Below are positions 60,767 to 64,000 of a DNA stretch of 64,000 nucleotides, in pieces; within the stretch, counting starts at the first letter, position 1; every line of letters begins with the position of its first letter. The notes under the pieces are model-generated. The model was not told where the DNA came from and did not search any database. It worked only from the letters and a program-made list of their open reading frames with translations. The stretch is taken from assembly GCA_017428785.1 (NCBI GenBank), contig JAFRQD010000030.1, forward strand, positions 62,001 to 126,000, given 5' to 3'. The stretch is from Bacteroidaceae bacterium (GTDB lineage Bacteria; Bacteroidota; Bacteroidia; Bacteroidales; Bacteroidaceae). The position numbers were made by a program, and so were the translations under genes.

Positions 60767-62188
60767 ATGGAAAACCCTAAGTGGAAGACTCCCGCGACAA
60801 ATGCCGGAGAAGAGTTCGAGATGATAGCCAAGACCTTCCAAGGCCTTGAGACAGTGCTGGCTACGGAGCTGATAGACCTCGGCGCCAACAACATCCAGAT
60901 AGGACGCCGCATGGTCAGCTTCACCGGCAACAAGGAGATGCTCTATCGCGCAAACTTCCAACTGCGCACAGCCATCAAGGTGCTGAAACCCATCAAGCAC
61001 TTCCGAGCCACCTCTGCCGACGAGGTGTATGAGGCAGTGCAGCAGATTGACTGGACCGAGTTCCTGACCAACGAGACAACCTTCGCCGTGGACAGCGTGG
61101 TCTTCAGCCAAGAGTTCCGCCACTCCAAGTTTGTGGCCTATAAGGTCAAGGACGCCATTGTGGACCAGATGCGGGAGCGGACAGGAAGCAGGCCGAACAT
61201 CCGCGTCACCAACCCCGACCTGCAGCTCCACATCCACATCGCAGAGTACGACTGCACGCTCTCGCTCGACAGCAGCGGAGAGAGCCTGCATCGTCGCGGC
61301 TACAGGCAAGAGACGGTGGAGGCGCCGCTGAACGAAGTGCTGGCGGCCGGCATCATCATGCTGACAGGCTGGAAGGGCGACTGCGACCTCATCGACCCGA
61401 TGTGCGGCAGCGGCACCATACCCATCGAGGCAGCCCTTATAGCCAGGGGCATCGCTCCCGGCGTCTATCGCAAGGAATATGCCTTCGAGAAATGGCCCGA
61501 CTTCGACAAGGAACTCTTCGACAGCATATACGAGGATGACTCACGAGAGCACGACTTCGAGCACCACATCTATGGCTACGATATCAACCACAACGCGGTC
61601 AGCATAGCCACAACAAACGTCAAGGCAGCCGGTCTGAGCAAGGAAATCAGCATCCAGCAGCAGGACTTCGCCAACTTCAAGCAGCCCGCAGAGAAGAGCA
61701 TCATCATCACCAATCCCCCCTACGGCGAGCGCATCTCGGCGCCCGACCTGCTCGGCCTCTACAAGATGATAGGCAGCAAGTTCAAACACGAGTTCACGGG
61801 AGGCGACGCGTGGGTGCTCAGCTATCGCGAGGAATGCTTCGACCAGATAGGACTCAAGCCGTCGCTCCGCACACCGCTCTACAACGGAAGCCTCGAGTGC
61901 GAACTCCGCAAGTACCAGATGTTCAGCGGGAAGTTCAACGACTTGCGTGCCGGAGGCGGCGACATCAAGACCGCTCAGGAGCGCCGCATGATGGCCGACC
62001 GCAAGAGATTCAAGCAGCACCGCGACTTCAAGGACAAGCTCGAGGACGACCCCCGCGAGCGCTTCACCCGAAAGAAGGACAGGGAAGACTATCGCAAAGA
62101 GAACAAGCGGGGCGACTTCCGCAAGCCCTTCGACAAGAATAAACCAGGAAAGAAATATGGCAAGAAACGCTACGATGATGAAGACTAA
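60767..62188 (+). CDS. rlmL: THUMP-domain class I RNA methyltransferase (RlmL-like)
   Basis: N-terminal THUMP region (EMIAKTFQGLETVLATELIDLGA to about residue 170) and a Rossmann methyltransferase with LIDPMCGSGTIPIEAALIA (SAM loop) and IIITNPPYGERIS (catalytic NPPY). The family methylates a guanine in 23S rRNA. The last 70 residues are a very basic, low-complexity tail (RKENKRGDFRKPFDKNKPGK), which probably binds RNA. It overlaps the start of the peptidase gene by 14 bases. Confidence 0.9.
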   Translation: MENPKWKTPATNAGEEFEMIAKTFQGLETVLATELIDLGANNIQIGRRMVSFTGNKEMLYRANFQLRTAIKVLKPIKHFRATSADEVYEAVQQIDWTEFLTNETTFAVDSVVFSQEFRHSKFVAYKVKDAIVDQMRERTGSRPNIRVTNPDLQLHIHIAEYDCTLSLDSSGESLHRRGYRQETVEAPLNEVLAAGIIMLTGWKGDCDLIDPMCGSGTIPIEAALIARGIAPGVYRKEYAFEKWPDFDKELFDSIYEDDSREHDFEHHIYGYDINHNAVSIATTNVKAAGLSKEISIQQQDFANFKQPAEKSIIITNPPYGERISAPDLLGLYKMIGSKFKHEFTGGDAWVLSYREECFDQIGLKPSLRTPLYNGSLECELRKYQMFSGKFNDLRAGGGDIKTAQERRMMADRKRFKQHRDFKDKLEDDPRERFTRKKDREDYRKENKRGDFRKPFDKNKPGKKYGKKRYDDED

Positions 62189-64000
62189 ACACCTCATACT
62201 GTCGCTCCTCATGCTCACCACAACAGGTTCACTCTTCGCCCAAAAGCTCTTCACACTCGAAGAACTCAACTTCGGCGGCAAGAATGCCTCGCAGTTCACG
62301 CCCGAACGATGGAAGCTGCGCTGGGACGGCGACCGTCTCCTCGATGCCGACGAGAAACCGGCTATCGTCATAGACCGCGTCACAGGCAAGACTATCGAAG
62401 GCGATACAGTGGACCTCGACGCACAGAAGCGCTCGCCGCACGATGGCGAACTGGAGTACTGCAAGGCTTCCGGCGCCGTCGCCTTCCTCCGCAACAGCAA
62501 TCTCTGGGTCGCTTCGGCAGAAGGAAAGGAATATCAGCTGTCGAGCGACGGCTCACGCGAAATAGTGTACGGACAAAGGGTGCATCGCGACGAGTTCGGC
62601 ATCTACAAGGGCACCTTCTGGAGCCCCGACGGGCAGCAGCTCGCCTTCTATCGCATGGACCAAAGCATGGTGGCCGATTATCCGCAGGTCAACACGTTCG
62701 AGCGCGAGGCGACACTCGCTCCGGACAAATACCCGATGGCCGGCATGACCTCGCACAAAGTGACGGTCGGCATCTTCTCGCTCGTGACAGAAAAGACCAT
62801 CTACCTCGACCTCGGCGACCCCACCGACCGATACTTCACGAACCTGGCTTGGGCGCCGGACGGCAAGACACTCTATCTCTACGAACTCAACCGCGACCAG
62901 GACCAGACTTACCTCGACGCCTACGATACTGCAACAGGCCGCAAAGTCCGCACCCTCCGCGAGGAGTTCTCGGACAAGTACGTCGAACCGCTCCACCCCA
63001 TCACCTTCCTGCCCTGGGACGACAGCAAGTTCATCTATTGGAGCTGGAAGGACGGCTATAAGCACCTGTACCTCATGAACACAGATGGCAAGGAGCTCGG
63101 GCAACTGACCAGCGGCAAGTGGGTAGTCAAGGAGCTCGTCGGCTTCTGTCCCGCCACAAAGAGCGCCATCATCATCACAAAGGAAGCAGGCGACTTGCAA
63201 CGCAACATCTACCGCCTCGACCTGAAGACAAAGAAGCGCACGCTGCTCGACAACGGCCGCGGCTGCCACTCCGCACAGCTCTCCGCCGACGGGCAATACC
63301 TCATCGACACTTGGCAGGAACCGACCGTGCCGCGTGCCTGCGCCGTGACCGACACAAGAACCGGCAAACAGAGCTTGCTTCGGACAGCAAAGGACCCGTG
63401 GGAAGGTTGGTATCAGCCCATATTCGAACAGGGCACCATCCTCGCTGCAGATGGCGAGACAACACTCTACTGGCGCATGGTCAAGCCGATGGACTTCGAC
63501 GCGTCGAAGAAGTACCCGACCGTCGTCTATGTCTATGGCGGCCCGCACGCCCACAACGTCGAGGCCTCGTGGCATTGGGGCTCGCGTTCCTGGGAAACCT
63601 ATATGGCCCAGAAAGGCTACATCCTCTTCATCCTCGACAACAGGGGAAGCGAGGACAGGGGCAGGGACTTCGAGCAGGTCACCTTCCGCCATCTCGGTCA
63701 GGAAGAGATGAAAGACCAGATGCAGGGCGTGGCGTTCCTGAAGTCGCTGCCCTATGTGGACAGCAACAGGCTGGGCGTACATGGCTGGAGCTACGGCGGC
63801 TTCATGACCACATCGCTCATGACCACCTATCCCGACGCCTTCAAGGTGGGCGTAGCAGGCGGCCCGGTCATCGACTGGAAGTGGTACGAGGTGATGTACG
63901 GCGAGCGATACATGGACACGCCGCAGCAGAACCCCGAAGGCTACGAGCAGACAAGCTGCATCAATAAAGCCAAGAACCTGAAGGGCAAGCTGCAGATCAT
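62175..64000 (+). CDS. DPP4-type S9 family peptidase, 3' truncated by window edge
   Basis: The frame is open to the last base. A signal peptide (MKTKHLILSLLMLTTTGSLFA) leads a beta-propeller (FWSPDGQQLAFYRMD, NLAWAPDGKTLYLYELN) and an alpha/beta-hydrolase domain with the nucleophile S539 in HGWSYGGFMT; the Asp and His lie beyond the window. DPP4 enzymes release X-Pro dipeptides in the periplasm; the DNRGSEDRGRDFEQ segment is typical. It starts inside the end of the methyltransferase gene (ATGATG at 62175), so it is translationally coupled. Confidence 0.92.
   Translation, partial: MMKTKHLILSLLMLTTTGSLFAQKLFTLEELNFGGKNASQFTPERWKLRWDGDRLLDADEKPAIVIDRVTGKTIEGDTVDLDAQKRSPHDGELEYCKASGAVAFLRNSNLWVASAEGKEYQLSSDGSREIVYGQRVHRDEFGIYKGTFWSPDGQQLAFYRMDQSMVADYPQVNTFEREATLAPDKYPMAGMTSHKVTVGIFSLVTEKTIYLDLGDPTDRYFTNLAWAPDGKTLYLYELNRDQDQTYLDAYDTATGRKVRTLREEFSDKYVEPLHPITFLPWDDSKFIYWSWKDGYKHLYLMNTDGKELGQLTSGKWVVKELVGFCPATKSAIIITKEAGDLQRNIYRLDLKTKKRTLLDNGRGCHSAQLSADGQYLIDTWQEPTVPRACAVTDTRTGKQSLLRTAKDPWEGWYQPIFEQGTILAADGETTLYWRMVKPMDFDASKKYPTVVYVYGGPHAHNVEASWHWGSRSWETYMAQKGYILFILDNRGSEDRGRDFEQVTFRHLGQEEMKDQMQGVAFLKSLPYVDSNRLGVHGWSYGGFMTTSLMTTYPDAFKVGVAGGPVIDWKWYEVMYGERYMDTPQQNPEGYEQTSCINKAKNLKGKLQI

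Overview
The window is chromosomal DNA from a member of the Bacteroidales, most likely a Prevotellaceae relative. The reasons are: promoters of the Bacteroidetes type (TTTG, about 19 bases, TAnnTTTG) ahead of many genes; fused SecDF; OstA next to two SurA-like isomerases; GH92 and GH76 mannan enzymes; a smalltalk/HU-like cassette; and large secreted proteins ending in a short 'GQR...GK' tail. By eye the G+C content is about half, with one clearly AT-richer gene (17004-20060). No rRNA, tRNA, CRISPR array, transposase gene or prophage is visible.

Layout. 1-9254 holds housekeeping and transport genes: the end of a mannose-1-phosphate guanylyltransferase, a DUF2027 protein, a zinc metallopeptidase, queA, a helix-hairpin-helix protein, two tandem sodium symporters and a VanZ-like protein. 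9379-16466 is a minus-strand glycan block: Gfo/Idh oxidoreductase, DUF1080 protein, GH92, GH76 and a VanX-type dipeptidase. 16793-20060 holds a small protein of unknown function and a large secreted protein. 20454-29906 is a minus-strand housekeeping block (guaB, two PPIases, ostA, a small membrane protein, mutL, trpS). 30298-37886 holds an iron-sulfur membrane protein with an aldo/keto reductase, a second GH92, a small exported protein, a nucleoside deaminase and a CPBP protease. 38066-45988 is an envelope cluster: a very long coiled-coil lipoprotein, an OmpA-family protein, an exported protein and a beta-barrel. 46072-47088 is an HU-like / NPLNIR / smalltalk cassette, followed by the HU gene. 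47979-53170 holds rhomboid, an EEP phosphatase and secDF. 53607-59149 holds two large exported proteins and a second small protein. 59787-64000 holds serine acetyltransferase, an RlmL-like methyltransferase and a DPP4-type peptidase cut by the window end.

The most unusual content lies between the genes. At least six gaps carry an element of exactly four 22-base units with a GC-rich palindromic core. Other gaps carry arrays with the same 22-base period but different sequence: ATGATGCAGCA, TCCACATGTGAAC and TCCACACGAGGATTT types. At two loci different unit types are joined without loss of the 22-base register, so they look like modules of one class of element. Most other gaps between co-oriented genes hold a locus-specific degenerate array of period 7, 8, 9 or 10. 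The 7-base arrays, and a separate CT-rich inverted repeat, also lie inside reading frames (queA, mutL, a symporter and the iron-sulfur protein), giving extra peptide segments in conserved enzymes.

Functionally, the glycan block combines mannan cleavage (GH76 endo, GH92 exo) with a probable 3-keto-glycoside route (Gfo/Idh plus DUF1080). The guaB-trpS block holds envelope biogenesis (OstA, SurA-like) with repair and translation genes. The two large secreted proteins each have a small, signal-less MKKxY..PE protein directly downstream, a pairing that deserves attention.
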